Source: Bacillota bacterium
GTDB taxonomy: Bacteria > Bacillota > Sulfobacillia > JAIMAT01
Assembly (NCBI GenBank): GCA_029960955.1
Contig: JASBVS010000005.1
Coordinates: forward strand, 117,200-178,258
Direction of reading: 5' to 3'
Length of the DNA stretch: 61,059 nt
Positions within the stretch are counted from its first letter, which is position 1; each line of letters starts with the position of its first letter. The notes below the pieces were generated by a model that had not been told where the DNA came from, did no database searches, and worked only from the letters and a program-made list of their open reading frames with translations. Shown one piece after another: positions 28,883 to 37,602 of this stretch. Made by a program: the position numbers and the translations under genes.

Positions 28883-30130
28883 TCAGGCGTGAAGGGCGAC
28901 CCCCGGCATCTCGAAGGCGAGCTCCCCGCGCGTCCAGGTGGCGACCACCCGGCCTTCCGCGTCCAGCGCCACCAGGTCGGCGTCCATGCCGGCGGCGACC
29001 CGCCCCTTCCGCTCCGCCACCCCCGCGATGCGCGCCGGCGTCCAGGTCGCCATGCGGATCGCTTCCTCCCAGGAGGCTCCCGCCAGGGCGACCATGTTGC
29101 GCACCGCGCGATCCATGGTCAGCGTGCTGCCGGCCAGCGTCCCGTCCGGCAGCCGCACCGCGCCGTCGCGGACCAGCACGCGCCGGCCCGCGAACTCGTA
29201 CTCGCCGTCGCCCAGCCCCGCCGCCGCCACCGCGTCGGTGACCAGCGCCACCTCGTCGGCGCCGCGCGCCGCCAGCACCAGGCGGAGGACGGCGGGATGG
29301 AGGTGGATCCCGTCGGCGATCACCTCCACCGTCGCCCGCCGGTCGCTCAGGAAGGCGCCCGGCGCGCCCGGCGCCCGGTGCGCCAGCGGCGGCATGGCGT
29401 CGAAGAGGTGGGTGCAGTGGCGGGCGCCCCCGTCGATGGCGCGCAGCGCCTGCTCGTAGGTGGCCATGGTGTGGCCCACGCAGGCGATCAGGCCCCGTTC
29501 CACCACCGCCGCCAGGAAGCTCCCGTCGCCGTCCTCCTCCGGCGCGAAGTCGAGGAAGCGGAGCCAGCCCTGCGCCGCCTCCGCCAGGCGCGCCAGCTCC
29601 CCGGCGTCCGGCGGGCGGATGGCCGGCTCGTACTGGGCGCCCTTCTTGGCCTTGCTGATGTAAGGGCCCTCGAGCCGGATGCCCAGCACCTCGGCGGCCG
29701 GCGGCGGCGGCCCGTCGCCGGCCACCTGCGCGATGCGGCGCACCTGGCGTTCGGTCGCCTCGGGCGGCGCGCTGGCCACCGTGGGATAGAAGGCGGTGAC
29801 GCCGGTCCGCGGCAGCTCCCGGGCCATGGCCGCCACTTCCTCGGCGCCGCCGGAGGTCACGTCGTGCCCGCGGAAGGCGTGCGTGTGGAGGTCGATGAAG
29901 CCCGGCGCCAGCCGCGCCCCGCCCAGGTCGGCGACCTCCCCCGCGCCGGCCAGACGCTCGGCCGCCTGGCGGCTCCCGGTCTCCCGCCAGACGTCGACCA
30001 CGCGGCCGTCGCGGACCAGCACCGCCACCGGCCCCGCCACCGCCTCGGGCGCGTAGAGCCGCTCCGCTACCAGCGCCGTCAGGCGGCCCGCCGGGCGCGC
30101 GCGCCCTTCCTCCCGGCCTCCGACTGCCAT
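28883..30130 (-). CDS. nagA: N-acetylglucosamine-6-phosphate deacetylase NagA
   Basis: 415 residues. It removes acetate from GlcNAc-6-phosphate, giving the NagB substrate. Amidohydrolase-superfamily metal motifs are present: APGFIDLHTHAFRGHD, the RLEGPYIS Glu, VGHTMATYEQA, CTHLFDAMPPLAHR and the catalytic Asp in LVTDAVAAAGLGDG. The first ~17 residues are Gly/Arg-rich, so translation may start slightly later. It is seven bases downstream of the HAD gene. Confidence 0.95.
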   Translation of the reverse strand: MAVGGREEGRARPAGRLTALVAERLYAPEAVAGPVAVLVRDGRVVDVWRETGSRQAAERLAGAGEVADLGGARLAPGFIDLHTHAFRGHDVTSGGAEEVAAMARELPRTGVTAFYPTVASAPPEATERQVRRIAQVAGDGPPPPAAEVLGIRLEGPYISKAKKGAQYEPAIRPPDAGELARLAEAAQGWLRFLDFAPEEDGDGSFLAAVVERGLIACVGHTMATYEQALRAIDGGARHCTHLFDAMPPLAHRAPGAPGAFLSDRRATVEVIADGIHLHPAVLRLVLAARGADEVALVTDAVAAAGLGDGEYEFAGRRVLVRDGAVRLPDGTLAGSTLTMDRAVRNMVALAGASWEEAIRMATWTPARIAGVAERKGRVAAGMDADLVALDAEGRVVATWTRGELAFEMPGVALHA

Positions 30131-30137
30131 CCTCGCC

Positions 30138-31049
30138 TCATCTCCCGCCCCGATCGTCGTACCGCTGCAGGAGGTGCTCCACCGCCCAGGCGACGCCGTC
30201 CTCGCCCGCCGCCGGCGCGACCACGTCGGCGTGCCGCCGGACCTCGCGCGGCGCGTCCCCCATGACCACCGCGTAGCCCGCCGCCTCGAAGGCGGGCACG
30301 TCGTTGTAGTTGTCCCCCACCATCACCGTCCTCCGGGGGTCGACCCCGTGGAGCGCCGCCACCTCCAGGAGCGCCTCCCCCTTGTTCGACCCCGGAGGAA
30401 GCAAGTCCAGCGACCCCGGCGTCACCGCCTCCACCAGGAACTCCGGGAAGAGGCTGCGATACCGCTCCACTTCCGCCTGGAGCGCCCCCGGCCGGACCAG
30501 GACGGTGATGTGGGTGGGCGGAGAGGGCATGCGCTCGACGATCTCCAGCGGTCTCCTCACCGCCCGGAAGCCGACGCGGCGGAAGCGGAGCGCCCTCGCC
30601 AGCCAGGCCAGCGCGCTCGCCCCGCCCAGGACGGGGTCGTGCGCCAGGCGATCGCGCCAGGTCCTCCAGCTGATGTAGGCCTGTCCGACATCATAGACCC
30701 AGAAGAGCGCCCGCTCCCCCTCGAGCGTCTTCACGGCGCGCAGCGCCGCTTCGCGCTCCAGCCTCCGCACGCACAGGAGGTCGCCCCGCGGCGCGCGGGC
30801 GATCACCGCCCCGTCGGCACAGGCGACCGGTCCCTCCAGCCAGGGCACCTGGCGGAGAATCGGCTCCAGCTCGGGCCAGGAGCGCCCGGTCAGGATGGTC
30901 AGGCGCCATCCGGCCGCCTGCGCCCGCTCCATCGCCTCCCGCACGCGGGTCGAGATGCCGCCGCCGTAGGGTACGAGCGTCCCGTCGACGTCGAAGGCCA
31001 GGAGGCCGGCCGCTTCCTGGGCCTTCGGCTCCAGCCGGGCGTCCGACAC
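30138..31049 (-). CDS. HAD-superfamily (Cof-type) sugar phosphatase
   Basis: 303 residues. Motif I is AFDVDGTLV, motif II is in LTILTGRSWPELEP, and motifs III/IV are PPGSNKGEALLEVA and MVGDNYNDVPAFEAAG. This is the Cof/C2B-cap HAD subfamily, which removes phosphate from sugar phosphates or related compounds. In this operon it may relieve phosphosugar stress. The GTG start follows the NagA-distal SIS gene stop by three bases, and the ribosome-binding site is weak, so translation may depend on coupling. Confidence 0.88.
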   Translation of the reverse strand: MSDARLEPKAQEAAGLLAFDVDGTLVPYGGGISTRVREAMERAQAAGWRLTILTGRSWPELEPILRQVPWLEGPVACADGAVIARAPRGDLLCVRRLEREAALRAVKTLEGERALFWVYDVGQAYISWRTWRDRLAHDPVLGGASALAWLARALRFRRVGFRAVRRPLEIVERMPSPPTHITVLVRPGALQAEVERYRSLFPEFLVEAVTPGSLDLLPPGSNKGEALLEVAALHGVDPRRTVMVGDNYNDVPAFEAAGYAVVMGDAPREVRRHADVVAPAAGEDGVAWAVEHLLQRYDDRGGR

Positions 31050-31052
31050 CTC

Positions 31053-31820
31053 TCAGATCCGCCCCTCGTAGTGGCGGCGGAGCTCCTCGTTCCGCTCCTT
31101 GCCCTGCGGCACGTTGACCGAGAGGAGGACCGGCGGCTGCTGACCGCGCTCGAGCAGGAGCCCGACGATCTCCGCCGTCAGCATCTGCGCGATCAGGGCG
31201 CCCGTCAGCGAGGAGACCGAGCAGGCCCGGCCGCCGCCCGGCAGGTCGAGGAGCGCGTCGCCGAAGGGGCCGCAGTTGTCGACGACCACGTCGGCCAGCT
31301 CGTAGAGCTTCCTGCCGCTGGCGTGGCGCGACTCCACCTGGCGCGTGTGCTCCAGGGAGGTGACCGCCACCAGCGGGTAGTCGCCTTCCTTGACGCGGAG
31401 CGCCACCTCGACGACAGCCGGGTTGACCCCCGAGTTGGAGGCGATGACGAAGGCGTCCTGCGGCTCCAGGCGGTGGAGGGCGAGGAGCGCCCGCCCGGCC
31501 TCCGGGTCGCGCTCCAGGTCGGGGTCGAAGACGCGCTCGACCGGCCAGCCGGCCAGGAGCAGCTGCTCCAGGCTCATCATGTCGAAGGGGACGAGGCCGC
31601 CCGCCCGGTTGGCCAGCTCCATGGCGAAGGCCCGCGAGTGGCCCGTGCCGAAGACGTGGACGACGCCGTCCCGTTCGATCCGCCCGGCGAGGAGCTCGGC
31701 CGCTCGGCGGATCGCCCCGCCCTGGGTCGCCACCACCCGGTCGAGCACCTCCGCGGCCTTCCGCCAGAAGAGCTCCTTGCCGAACCGCTCCCCGCCCTCA
31801 CTGCCCGGCTCTTCCGCCAT
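31053..31820 (-). CDS. SIS-domain sugar isomerase-like protein (copy 1)
   Basis: 255 residues, a SIS phosphosugar-binding domain of the COG4821-like class: HVFGTGHSRAFAMELANRAGG near the N-terminus, FVIASNSGVNPAVVEVAL as the phosphosugar loop, and NVPQGKERNEELRRHYEGRI at the C-terminus. It is homologous to its neighbour and overlaps it by 23 bases. It may isomerise, bind or sense an amino-sugar phosphate. The reaction is unproven in this family. Confidence 0.82.
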   Translation of the reverse strand: MAEEPGSEGGERFGKELFWRKAAEVLDRVVATQGGAIRRAAELLAGRIERDGVVHVFGTGHSRAFAMELANRAGGLVPFDMMSLEQLLLAGWPVERVFDPDLERDPEAGRALLALHRLEPQDAFVIASNSGVNPAVVEVALRVKEGDYPLVAVTSLEHTRQVESRHASGRKLYELADVVVDNCGPFGDALLDLPGGGRACSVSSLTGALIAQMLTAEIVGLLLERGQQPPVLLSVNVPQGKERNEELRRHYEGRI

Positions 31821-32622
31821 CTCCTCCGACCTCCCTGAAAAGGCTCCGCCGCAGCCGCTCGTAGGCCTCAGGAAGCCTCCCCTCCCACCGCGCCAGCAGC
31901 GCGCGGTTGGCTTCCTGCGCGCCCGGGACGTTCGCCGAGCGCAGGACGGGCGGCTCCAGCCCTTCCTCCAGCATGCGCTCCACCGCCGCCAGCACCACCG
32001 CCTGCAGCAGCCAGGCCCCGAGCACCGTCGAGGTGGCCGCGACGCGCAGGTCCGGCCTCAGCTCCATCACCGCGTCCCCCGGTTCGCCCAGGTTGTCCAG
32101 GACGACGTCGGCCACCTCGAAGAGGCGCCGCCCGGAGGGCGCCAGCGACTCGGCCGAGCGCGAGTGGGCCAGCGAGGTGAGGGCGATGACCGGCATCCCC
32201 CTCGCCCGCGCCCACTCCGCCGCCTCGACCGGCACCGCGTTCCTCCCCGAGTTGGAGATCACCAGGAGGACGTCCTTCTCCGGCTCCACGCCGGCGTGCT
32301 CCATCAGCAGCGCCGCCACGCCGGGGAGCCGCTCCCAGGCGCCCGAGGCGACGGCGTCCTCGTGGAGCATGAGCGGCGCCGTCTCGATCACGTGGACCGG
32401 CAGGAGGCCGCCCGCGCGCGAGTAGATCTCCTCGGCCAGCAGGTGGGAGTGGCCCGTGCCCAGCGTGTGCAGGAGACCGCCCCGCGAAAGGGCGGCCGCC
32501 ACCAGCTCGCCCGCACGCTCGATCGCCTCCGCCTGCCGCTCCGCGGCCGCCCGGATCATGGAGCTCGCCCGCTCGGCGAAGGCCCCGATCCGCCGGCGTC
32601 CCGCCGCCGCTTCCAGCGTCAT
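31798..32622 (-). CDS. SIS-domain sugar isomerase-like protein (copy 2)
   Basis: 274 residues. It is the same family as the next gene: LHTLGTGHSHLLAEEIYSRAGG, LLVISNSGRNAVPVEAAEWA and a C-terminal ANVPGAQEANRALLARWEGR that aligns with copy 1. The N-terminal helix is longer. A GGGGAGGGGTGA site precedes the ATG. The two diverged paralogues in tandem could form a hetero-oligomer or handle two different phosphosugars. Confidence 0.82.
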   Translation of the reverse strand: MTLEAAAGRRRIGAFAERASSMIRAAAERQAEAIERAGELVAAALSRGGLLHTLGTGHSHLLAEEIYSRAGGLLPVHVIETAPLMLHEDAVASGAWERLPGVAALLMEHAGVEPEKDVLLVISNSGRNAVPVEAAEWARARGMPVIALTSLAHSRSAESLAPSGRRLFEVADVVLDNLGEPGDAVMELRPDLRVAATSTVLGAWLLQAVVLAAVERMLEEGLEPPVLRSANVPGAQEANRALLARWEGRLPEAYERLRRSLFREVGGDGGRAGQ

Positions 32623-32626
32623 CCGC

Positions 32627-33967
32627 TCACCCCTCCCCGCCGCGCCGCTCCCGCTCCCATCCCGTCTCCCGGCCCTGGCCGGCGGGCTCCGCGAGGCCGG
32701 CGAGGAGCTCCCGGACGGCCGCCACCATGAGCTCGGCCGCGCCGGGGCCGAGAGGGCTGATCAGCACCTCGTAGTCCGGCCGCTCGTAGGCCGACCGCTC
32801 GGGCAGGTAGCCGAGATAGCCGTTGGCATAGCCGAGGAGCAGCGTGGGCAGCCCGGCGGCGCGGCGGATGGCGTCCCCCGGCCGGTGGTAGAGCTCGCCG
32901 GGTACCGCCGCCAGGCGAAGCCCGCCCCAGGCGGCCGCCGCCAGCTCGCCGCTCAGGTCGAGCGAGCCCAGCTCGCCCGCCAGCCGCCGCGCCGCCTCCA
33001 CCCCCTGCAGGGCTGTGACCAGCGTCCGCGCCTCCGCCTCGCGCCCCGCCTGGCGGGCCGCCTCGAGGCGCGCCCGCAGCCCGGCCTCCGTCCGGTCGAG
33101 GAGCGCCGCGTCGGGCGGCTCCTTGGGCGGGAAGCGCAGGTGCCGGCTCGCCACTGCGAGCGGTCCCGGCGCGAGCGGTCGCCGGTATGCCAGGCTCTCG
33201 GCCGCCCGGTCGGCGAGAAGCCCGCCCAGCCGCTCCAGCTCGGCGAAGTCCTGGCCGCGCCGGGTGTGGCGCGTGCTGACGTCGCCGGCCGCTCCCGTGG
33301 CCAGCGCCACCCAGGTGCCGCCGCCCAGGCGCTCGGCGAGCCGGCGCCGGAAGGCGCCGGGAAGGTCGGCGGAGATCTCGAGATTGGACTCGCCCAGCAC
33401 CGTGGGATGGCAGGGGAAGCTGCCCAGGACCGCCAGCGGCGCCCCGGGGGCGCGGTCGCCTGCGGGGTCGAGGACCAGCAGGTCGAGTTCCAGCTGCGCC
33501 CCTTCCTCGGGATGGTCGCGCGGCGTGGCCACGCCCTCGACCGGGGTCGAGACCCAGGCCGCGCGGACGGGCTGCATCGCCGCCACCGCCTCCTCGGCCG
33601 CCCGGACGGCCGCGCGGGCGATCGCCTCCTCCACCTCCGGCAGCGGCTTCCGGCCGAGGAGCCGGCCCACGTCCGGACCCGAATGGGTGTGGGTGGCGGC
33701 CAGCCAGAGCGTGGCGCCGGGCCGCCGTTCGGCCAGGCGCCGCCGGAGCCGGCCCACCAGCCCGGCGTCGACCGCCACCAGGTCGGCGACGGCCAGCACC
33801 AGGGGCCGCTCCGCCTCGCCCAGCGCCAGCGCCCGCACTTCCACCGGGTCGTGGACGGCGCGCGCCGGCTCCTGCCGCGCCGCGTAGCCGCCCATGGGCA
33901 CGGGCGGGGCAAGGCTCACCTCGGCGCTCGCCCAGCCGGCCAGGAGAGCTGCGCCCCCGCCGCTCAT
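32627..33967 (-). CDS. Neutral/alkaline ceramidase-family hydrolase
   Basis: 446 residues. Hallmarks of the neutral/alkaline non-lysosomal ceramidase N-terminal domain are seen: TPVEGVATPRDHPEEG, LAATHTHSGPDVGRLL (zinc histidines), GSFPCHPTVLGESN and ATGAAGDVSTRHTRRG. The protein lacks a signal peptide, so it is probably cytoplasmic. True ceramidases split the N-acyl amide of ceramide. In a sugar operon a different amide, such as an N-acylated amino sugar, is more likely, but this is inference. Its start overlaps the EIIB stop (ATGA), so it is firmly part of the PTS operon. Confidence 0.82.
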   Translation of the reverse strand: MSGGGAALLAGWASAEVSLAPPVPMGGYAARQEPARAVHDPVEVRALALGEAERPLVLAVADLVAVDAGLVGRLRRRLAERRPGATLWLAATHTHSGPDVGRLLGRKPLPEVEEAIARAAVRAAEEAVAAMQPVRAAWVSTPVEGVATPRDHPEEGAQLELDLLVLDPAGDRAPGAPLAVLGSFPCHPTVLGESNLEISADLPGAFRRRLAERLGGGTWVALATGAAGDVSTRHTRRGQDFAELERLGGLLADRAAESLAYRRPLAPGPLAVASRHLRFPPKEPPDAALLDRTEAGLRARLEAARQAGREAEARTLVTALQGVEAARRLAGELGSLDLSGELAAAAWGGLRLAAVPGELYHRPGDAIRRAAGLPTLLLGYANGYLGYLPERSAYERPDYEVLISPLGPGAAELMVAAVRELLAGLAEPAGQGRETGWERERRGGEG

Positions 33968-34455
33968 AGGCCGTTCCTTCGCAGCAGCTCCAGGAAGTCG
34001 CCGGGGCGGTCGCTGGGCATCATCTTGCAGGTCAGGGTGTAGCCGTGGGCGGCGATCTTCCGGTAGATCTCCGCTTCCTCCGGCGTCACCGCGATGGAGT
34101 GGGTGACCATCTTGAACCTCGTCCCCGGCGTCGGCGCCTGGTTGCCCACGTTCACCTCGCGCGGCTTCAGCCCGCCCTCCAGCAGGCGCAGCGCATCGGA
34201 AGGAAGCTTGGCGATGACCAGCACCTTCTCTTTCTCGCCCTGCGGGCTGCGCGCGAACTCGAGGGTCTCCTCCACCGACAGGATCGACGTCGGCACGCCC
34301 CGCGCCGCCTGGGGCAGGAGAAGCTTCTGGACCGGATCCCTGGCCACGTCGTCGTTGGTGACGACGATCCGGTCCGCGCCCACCGCGCTGACCCAGCTGG
34401 TGGTCACCTGCCCGTGGATCAGCCGGTTGTCGATCCGCATGTGCACGACGGCCAC
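33964..34455 (-). CDS. PTS mannose/sorbose/N-acetylgalactosamine-family EIIB
   Basis: 163 residues. The phosphorylated histidine is His14 in RIDNRLIHGQVTTSWV, followed by DRIVVTNDDVARDP, the EIIB pattern of the mannose (SPLIT-D/Man) class. It takes phosphate from EIIA and gives it to the incoming sugar with EIIC/EIID. The GTG start has GGAGGGGGAG five bases upstream. It lies 70 bases after EIIA. Confidence 0.93.
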   Translation of the reverse strand: MAVVHMRIDNRLIHGQVTTSWVSAVGADRIVVTNDDVARDPVQKLLLPQAARGVPTSILSVEETLEFARSPQGEKEKVLVIAKLPSDALRLLEGGLKPREVNVGNQAPTPGTRFKMVTHSIAVTPEEAEIYRKIAAHGYTLTCKMMPSDRPGDFLELLRRNGL

Positions 34456-34525
34456 GAACGCTCCCCCTCCCGGCGCGCTCGCCCGCGGCGCCCCGGCCGC
34501 AGCCGGGCGCCCGGCGGCCTGCCCT

Positions 34526-34942
34526 TCAGCCCGCCGCGCCCGAGAGCTGGGCCCCCAGGTCGGTCACGCCCCGGCGCCCCGACTCCAGCGCGACGGCGGC
34601 CAGCTCCCCCGGGCTCGCCGTCTCCCTCCGCATGAGGACCTCCAGGAGCATCGGCAGGTTGACGCCGCAGATGACCGGCGTCCCGGCCAGAGCGGCGTAG
34701 CCGCTGGCGTTGGACGGGCTGCCCCCCAGCATGTCCGCCAGGATCAGGCCGCCGTCGACGCCCTCGGCGACGCTGGCGAGCGCGCTCTCGATCTCCGCGC
34801 GTAGCGCTTCGACGGCGGCGGCGGGATCCATGCCCACGGCCGCGAGGCGTTCCTGCGGACCGACGATCATCTCGGCCGCGGCCTTCAGACCCTCGGCCAG
34901 CGGCCCGTGCGAGACCAGAACCACGCCCACCAATCGCCGCAC
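34526..34942 (-). CDS. PTS mannose-family EIIA
   Basis: 138 residues. The active histidine is His12 in VVLVSHGPLAEGLKAAAEM, and GLILADMLGGSPSNAS and VICGVNLPMLLEVL follow as in mannose-class EIIA. It accepts phosphate from HPr encoded downstream. The start is GTG 34942 with GAGGGGG nearby, and a TTG three codons on is an alternative. Confidence 0.93.
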   Translation of the reverse strand: MRRLVGVVLVSHGPLAEGLKAAAEMIVGPQERLAAVGMDPAAAVEALRAEIESALASVAEGVDGGLILADMLGGSPSNASGYAALAGTPVICGVNLPMLLEVLMRRETASPGELAAVALESGRRGVTDLGAQLSGAAG

Positions 34943-35009
34943 AACCCCCTCGGCAGGGGGGCGCGCCCGGGCCCGGAGTCCGCCGGGCGCACCCCCGGGA
35001 TGCGAGTCC

Positions 35010-35873
35010 TCAGAGCACGCCGATGGCGCTCAGACCGAAGCCGACCACGAAGAGGACGACCATCACCCAGACCGGCGAGAGCTTGAGGCCGCGAAGCAGC
35101 CAGTAGGCGAAGGCGACCAGCAGGACCGGGATCAGGTAGGGCACGATCTGGTCGAGGACCGACTGGATCTTGACCACCTGCTCGGTCACCTTGCCCTGGA
35201 CGGTCACCCTGCGGGCGAACTCGAGCGGCGTCTGCACCTTGGCCATGATGCTGGGCACGAAGCCGCCGATGACCACCATGCCCATCATCGTGGCGAGGTC
35301 GGTGATCCGCGTCACCAGCCCGCCCTCGGCCACCTGCGAGGCCAGGCCGACGCCCTCCCGGTAGCCGAGCCAGAAGAGCGGGATCATCAGCGCCGTCCAG
35401 AGAAGGCCGGAGAGGAACATGAGCAGCGGGCCGCCCATGCTGCCGGCCAGCGCCATGGAGGCGGCGAAGACGGCGATGATCGGCCGGTAGAGGATGGCCT
35501 GGATGGTGTCGCCGATGCCGGCCAGCGGGCCCATCAGCGCCACTTTCAGGCTGTCGACCACCTGGCCCTGCTTCTGTGCCTCCAGCGCCACCGTCGCGCC
35601 GAAGATGGGCGGCGAGCCCACCTGCGGGTTGGTGTTGTAGAAGACCAGGTGCCGCTTGATGGCGGCGATCCGCTCGTCCCGGCTCCTGTAGACCTTGTTG
35701 ATGACCGGCAGCATCGAGTAGCAGTAGCCCAGCGCCTGCATCCGTTCGTAGTTCCAGGACCACTGCAGCGTGATCAGGTGGCGCCACATGGCGTTGCCGA
35801 CGGTCGCCCGGTCCAGCTCCACCGGCCCTTGGCCGCCGGTCTCCACGGGGCGGTTCTCCACGGGCTCAGACAT
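35010..35873 (-). CDS. PTS mannose-family EIID membrane subunit
   Basis: 287 residues. It has the EIID signatures WRHLITLQWSWNYERMQALG, KRHLVFYNTNPQVGSPPIFG and MGPLAGIGDTIQ, with hydrophobic helices in the C-terminal half. It forms the sugar channel together with EIIC. It overlaps the EIIC end by eight bases. Confidence 0.95.
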   Translation of the reverse strand: MSEPVENRPVETGGQGPVELDRATVGNAMWRHLITLQWSWNYERMQALGYCYSMLPVINKVYRSRDERIAAIKRHLVFYNTNPQVGSPPIFGATVALEAQKQGQVVDSLKVALMGPLAGIGDTIQAILYRPIIAVFAASMALAGSMGGPLLMFLSGLLWTALMIPLFWLGYREGVGLASQVAEGGLVTRITDLATMMGMVVIGGFVPSIMAKVQTPLEFARRVTVQGKVTEQVVKIQSVLDQIVPYLIPVLLVAFAYWLLRGLKLSPVWVMVVLFVVGFGLSAIGVL

Positions 35874-36612
35874 TGGACTGCCCCCTCGGCTGCAGCATGT
35901 TGACGATGAAACCGACCGCCACCGCCACCACGGCGATGCCGATCACGGGCATCTTCAGGTAGGCGAAGAGGACGAAGCCGACGAGCAGGAAGGGCCAGTA
36001 CTTCCTCAGCGGCAGCTGCGAGAGCAGCAGCGCGAAGCCCAGGGCCGGCAGGATGCGGCCCGTGGTCGTCATGCCGTTGGTGAACCAGGCCGGCAGCGAG
36101 TGGATCAGCGACTGGATGGGGCCGGCGCCCAGCCAGACGGCCAGGAAGACGGGGATCGCGCGCGTCAGGCCCCATGGGATCTGGCCGAGGAAGTGCATCC
36201 AGGCCAGGCCGCGCTCGTTCCCCTCCTCGGCGTACCGGTCGGCCGCGTGGATGAAGAAGGTGGTGATCGCGCGGCCGAGCACGTCCATCTGCGTCATCAG
36301 CAGCGCGGTGGGGATGGCCACCGCCAGGCCGGCCGACATGCCGCCTCCCAGGGCGCCGATGGCCGTGCCGATGATGGCGCCGGTCTGGAAGTCCGGAATC
36401 GTCGCCCCGCCGTAGGTCCAGAGTCCGAGCGACATCAGCGTCAGGGTGGCCCCGATGGTGAGGCCCAGGGGCAGGTCGCCGACGATCATGCCGGTGACGG
36501 CGCCGGCGACCAGGGCCTCGTGCCACCAGAGGCCGGGCCCGAGCTGCAGCACGATGCCGATGTAGGCCCAGACGGCCAGCGCCGCCGCCACCCAGATCGA
36601 GTAGCCTTCCAT
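35866..36612 (-). CDS. PTS mannose-family EIIC membrane subunit
   Basis: 248 residues of mostly membrane helices: LGPGLWWHEALVAGAVTGMI, LSLGLWTYGGATIPD-like segments and HAADRYAEEGNERGLAWMHF, typical of mannose/sorbose EIIC. It transports and binds the sugar. GGAGGG is nine bases before the ATG. It lies 116 bases after the GntR gene, with no clear second operator or terminator in the gap, so read-through from the regulator promoter is likely. Confidence 0.94.
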   Translation of the reverse strand: MEGYSIWVAAALAVWAYIGIVLQLGPGLWWHEALVAGAVTGMIVGDLPLGLTIGATLTLMSLGLWTYGGATIPDFQTGAIIGTAIGALGGGMSAGLAVAIPTALLMTQMDVLGRAITTFFIHAADRYAEEGNERGLAWMHFLGQIPWGLTRAIPVFLAVWLGAGPIQSLIHSLPAWFTNGMTTTGRILPALGFALLLSQLPLRKYWPFLLVGFVLFAYLKMPVIGIAVVAVAVGFIVNMLQPRGQSNV

Positions 36613-36728
36613 CGATACGTCCCTCCTTCCGGGACCGCGCCCCGCCGCCCCTCTGCACCCGGCGGGAGGCGCGCTTCACGCGTTCTCCGCCCGCTTGCCC
36701 CGAGTAGGCCCCGGCGCCACCTCCCTTC

Positions 36729-37541
36729 TCAGCCTCCGCGCCCGCCGTCGCCTCTCCCCGAGCCGCCCTCCCCCGCGGGACGGCGCAGCTCCGCCTGGAA
36801 CCGGTAGCGATCTCCCGGGTAGTATGACCGGACGAATTCCAGCGGAATGCCGTCCTGATCCCGGCTGAGACGCGTGATGCGGAGGATGGGCGCCCCCGGG
36901 CGGACCTCGAGCAGGCGCGCCTCTTCGGGCCCGGCCAGGTCGGCTTCCAGCGTCTGCGTCGCGCTGGCTGGCCGGCGGTCCCAGCGCGAGCCGAACAGCT
37001 CGTAGAGCGATCCCTCCAGCGCCTCCCTGGGCAGGCTCTCCAAGCCCGGGAGGCGGACCAGCGGCAGGTGGTTGATCTCGAGGGCCATGGGCCTCCCGTC
37101 CGCCAGGCGAAGCCGTTTCAGGTAGAGGACCGGCTCGCCCCTGCGCAGGCCGAGCAGGCGCTGCGCCTCGGCGTCGGGCAGGCGGCGGGCGACGTCGAGC
37201 ACGCGGCTGGAGGGTCGCATCCCCAGCGCGCGCATGTCCTCCGTGAAGGAAGTCAGCCCCTGCAGCTGCTGGCGCACCTTGACCTGGACCACGAAGCTCC
37301 CCCGGCCCACCTGGCGCTCGGCCAGCCCCAGCTCGACCAGCTCCTGGAGCGCGCGGCGGCCCGTCATGCGGCTGACGCCGAAGCGCTCGGCCAGCTCCCT
37401 CTCCGAGGGGAGGCGCGCGCCCACCGGCAGCTCCCCGCCCTGGATCGCCTCGAGGAGCCGGCCGAGGATCTGCTCGTGGTAGGGGCGCGCGGGATCGAGC
37501 CGGTCGCCTTGGCCGCTCCGCCCTCGTCCCATGCTGCTCAC
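36729..37541 (-). CDS. GntR-family (HutC/UTRA) regulator, NagR/DasR-like
   Basis: 270 residues. Residues ~20-85 are a GntR winged helix (PYHEQILGRLLEAIQGGELP, LPSERELAERFGVSRMTGRR). Residues ~100-250 are the UTRA effector domain (SSRVLDVARRLPDAEAQRLL, EPVLYLKRLRLADGRPMALE). NagR/YvoA and DasR of this class sense glucosamine- or GlcNAc-6-phosphate. It heads the PTS-nag operon, and a dre-like operator is 46 bases upstream, so it very likely represses this operon and itself. The start is GTG 37541 or ATG 37532. Confidence 0.92.
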   Translation of the reverse strand: MSSMGRGRSGQGDRLDPARPYHEQILGRLLEAIQGGELPVGARLPSERELAERFGVSRMTGRRALQELVELGLAERQVGRGSFVVQVKVRQQLQGLTSFTEDMRALGMRPSSRVLDVARRLPDAEAQRLLGLRRGEPVLYLKRLRLADGRPMALEINHLPLVRLPGLESLPREALEGSLYELFGSRWDRRPASATQTLEADLAGPEEARLLEVRPGAPILRITRLSRDQDGIPLEFVRSYYPGDRYRFQAELRRPAGEGGSGRGDGGRGG

Positions 37542-37586
37542 CCGACTCCCGCCTCAGGCCAGCGCCGGGCCGGCCAAGATGCTCAG

Positions 37587-37602
37587 GGTGGTATAGACCA
37601 CC
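37587..37602. promoter_or_regulatory. dre-like operator for the GntR/NagR-type regulator
   Basis: GGTGGTATAGACCACC has 6-bp arms around ATAG and matches the DasR/NagR dre pattern TGGTnTAnACCA. On the minus strand it contains TATACC, a plausible -10, so binding would block transcription of the gntR-PTS-nag operon. Confidence 0.75.
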
